Assembly: GCA_905372035.1 (NCBI GenBank)
Contig: CAJPNN010000065.1
Span: 1-6,712, forward strand
Reading direction: 5' to 3'
Length of the DNA stretch: 6,712 nucleotides
Origin: Bacillota bacterium
Lineage (GTDB): Bacteria > Bacillota > Clostridia > Peptostreptococcales > Anaerovoracaceae
Below the pieces are notes generated by a model that made no database searches, had not been told where the DNA came from, and was given only the letters and a program-made list of their open reading frames with translations. The translations under genes and the position numbers were made by a program. Position 1 is the first letter of the stretch; each line of letters begins with the position of its first letter. Below, piece after piece: positions 6,687-6,712 of this stretch.

Positions 6687-6698
6687 TCTACAGATGTA
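6687..6698 (-). promoter_or_regulatory. candidate -10 and TACANNTGTA operator of lipoprotein gene B
   Basis: TACAGATGTA at 6689-6698 is an exact match to TACANNTGTA, the core recognised by CopY/BlaI/MecI-type repressors. It overlaps TGTAGA (minus strand, 6687-6692), which aligns with the -10 of the paralogous gene. The same bases also form TACAG-N5-CTGTA (6689-6703). The equivalent place in gene A is TATAGATGTC, so the site is not conserved there. No repressor gene is present in the window. Treat as a low-confidence operator. Confidence 0.25.
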
Positions 6699-6712
6699 CT
6701 GTAAACAAACGA

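Overview
The window is AT-rich (roughly one third G+C). It encodes SLH-domain surface proteins with Gram-positive style export signals, lipoproteins with a lipobox, and strong AGGAGG-type ribosome binding sites. This points to a low-GC Firmicute, most likely an anaerobic member of the Clostridia. Genus cannot be set from the sequence alone. No mobile element, CRISPR array, tRNA or rRNA is visible.

Layout. Positions 1-250 hold a leader region with a possible 48-codon ORF (44-190) behind a perfect AGGAGG. Two large plus-strand genes follow: 271-2331, a 686-residue secreted protein with a beta-rich repetitive region, an Ig-like domain, a Gly/Ser linker and three SLH repeats; and 2626-4806, a 726-residue secreted protein built from an InlB-type repeat, Ig-like modules, two copies of a Clostridial surface repeat, a divergent InlB-type repeat and three SLH repeats. 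They are separated by an intrinsic terminator and appear to be separate transcription units. A promoter-like sequence lies, oddly, just upstream of that terminator.

After 4806 transcription converges on a bidirectional terminator at 4907-4949. Two minus-strand genes, 4990-5595 and 6035-6652, encode clearly paralogous small lipoproteins of unknown function. Their similarity extends into the 5' leaders, so they look like a tandem duplication that included the expression signals. The 439-bp gap between them holds a 19-bp-arm inverted repeat and otherwise very AT-rich sequence.

Together this is an accessory cell-envelope locus: two proteins probably held to the wall by SLH domains and two membrane-anchored lipoproteins. 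Nothing in the sequence proves that the two pairs work together. I see no clearly new multi-gene system. The points most worth following are the small ORF at 44-190, the cysteine-bearing SLH repeats, the promoter-terminator juxtaposition at 2423-2499, the duplicated lipoproteins, and a TACANNTGTA site at the second lipoprotein's promoter.
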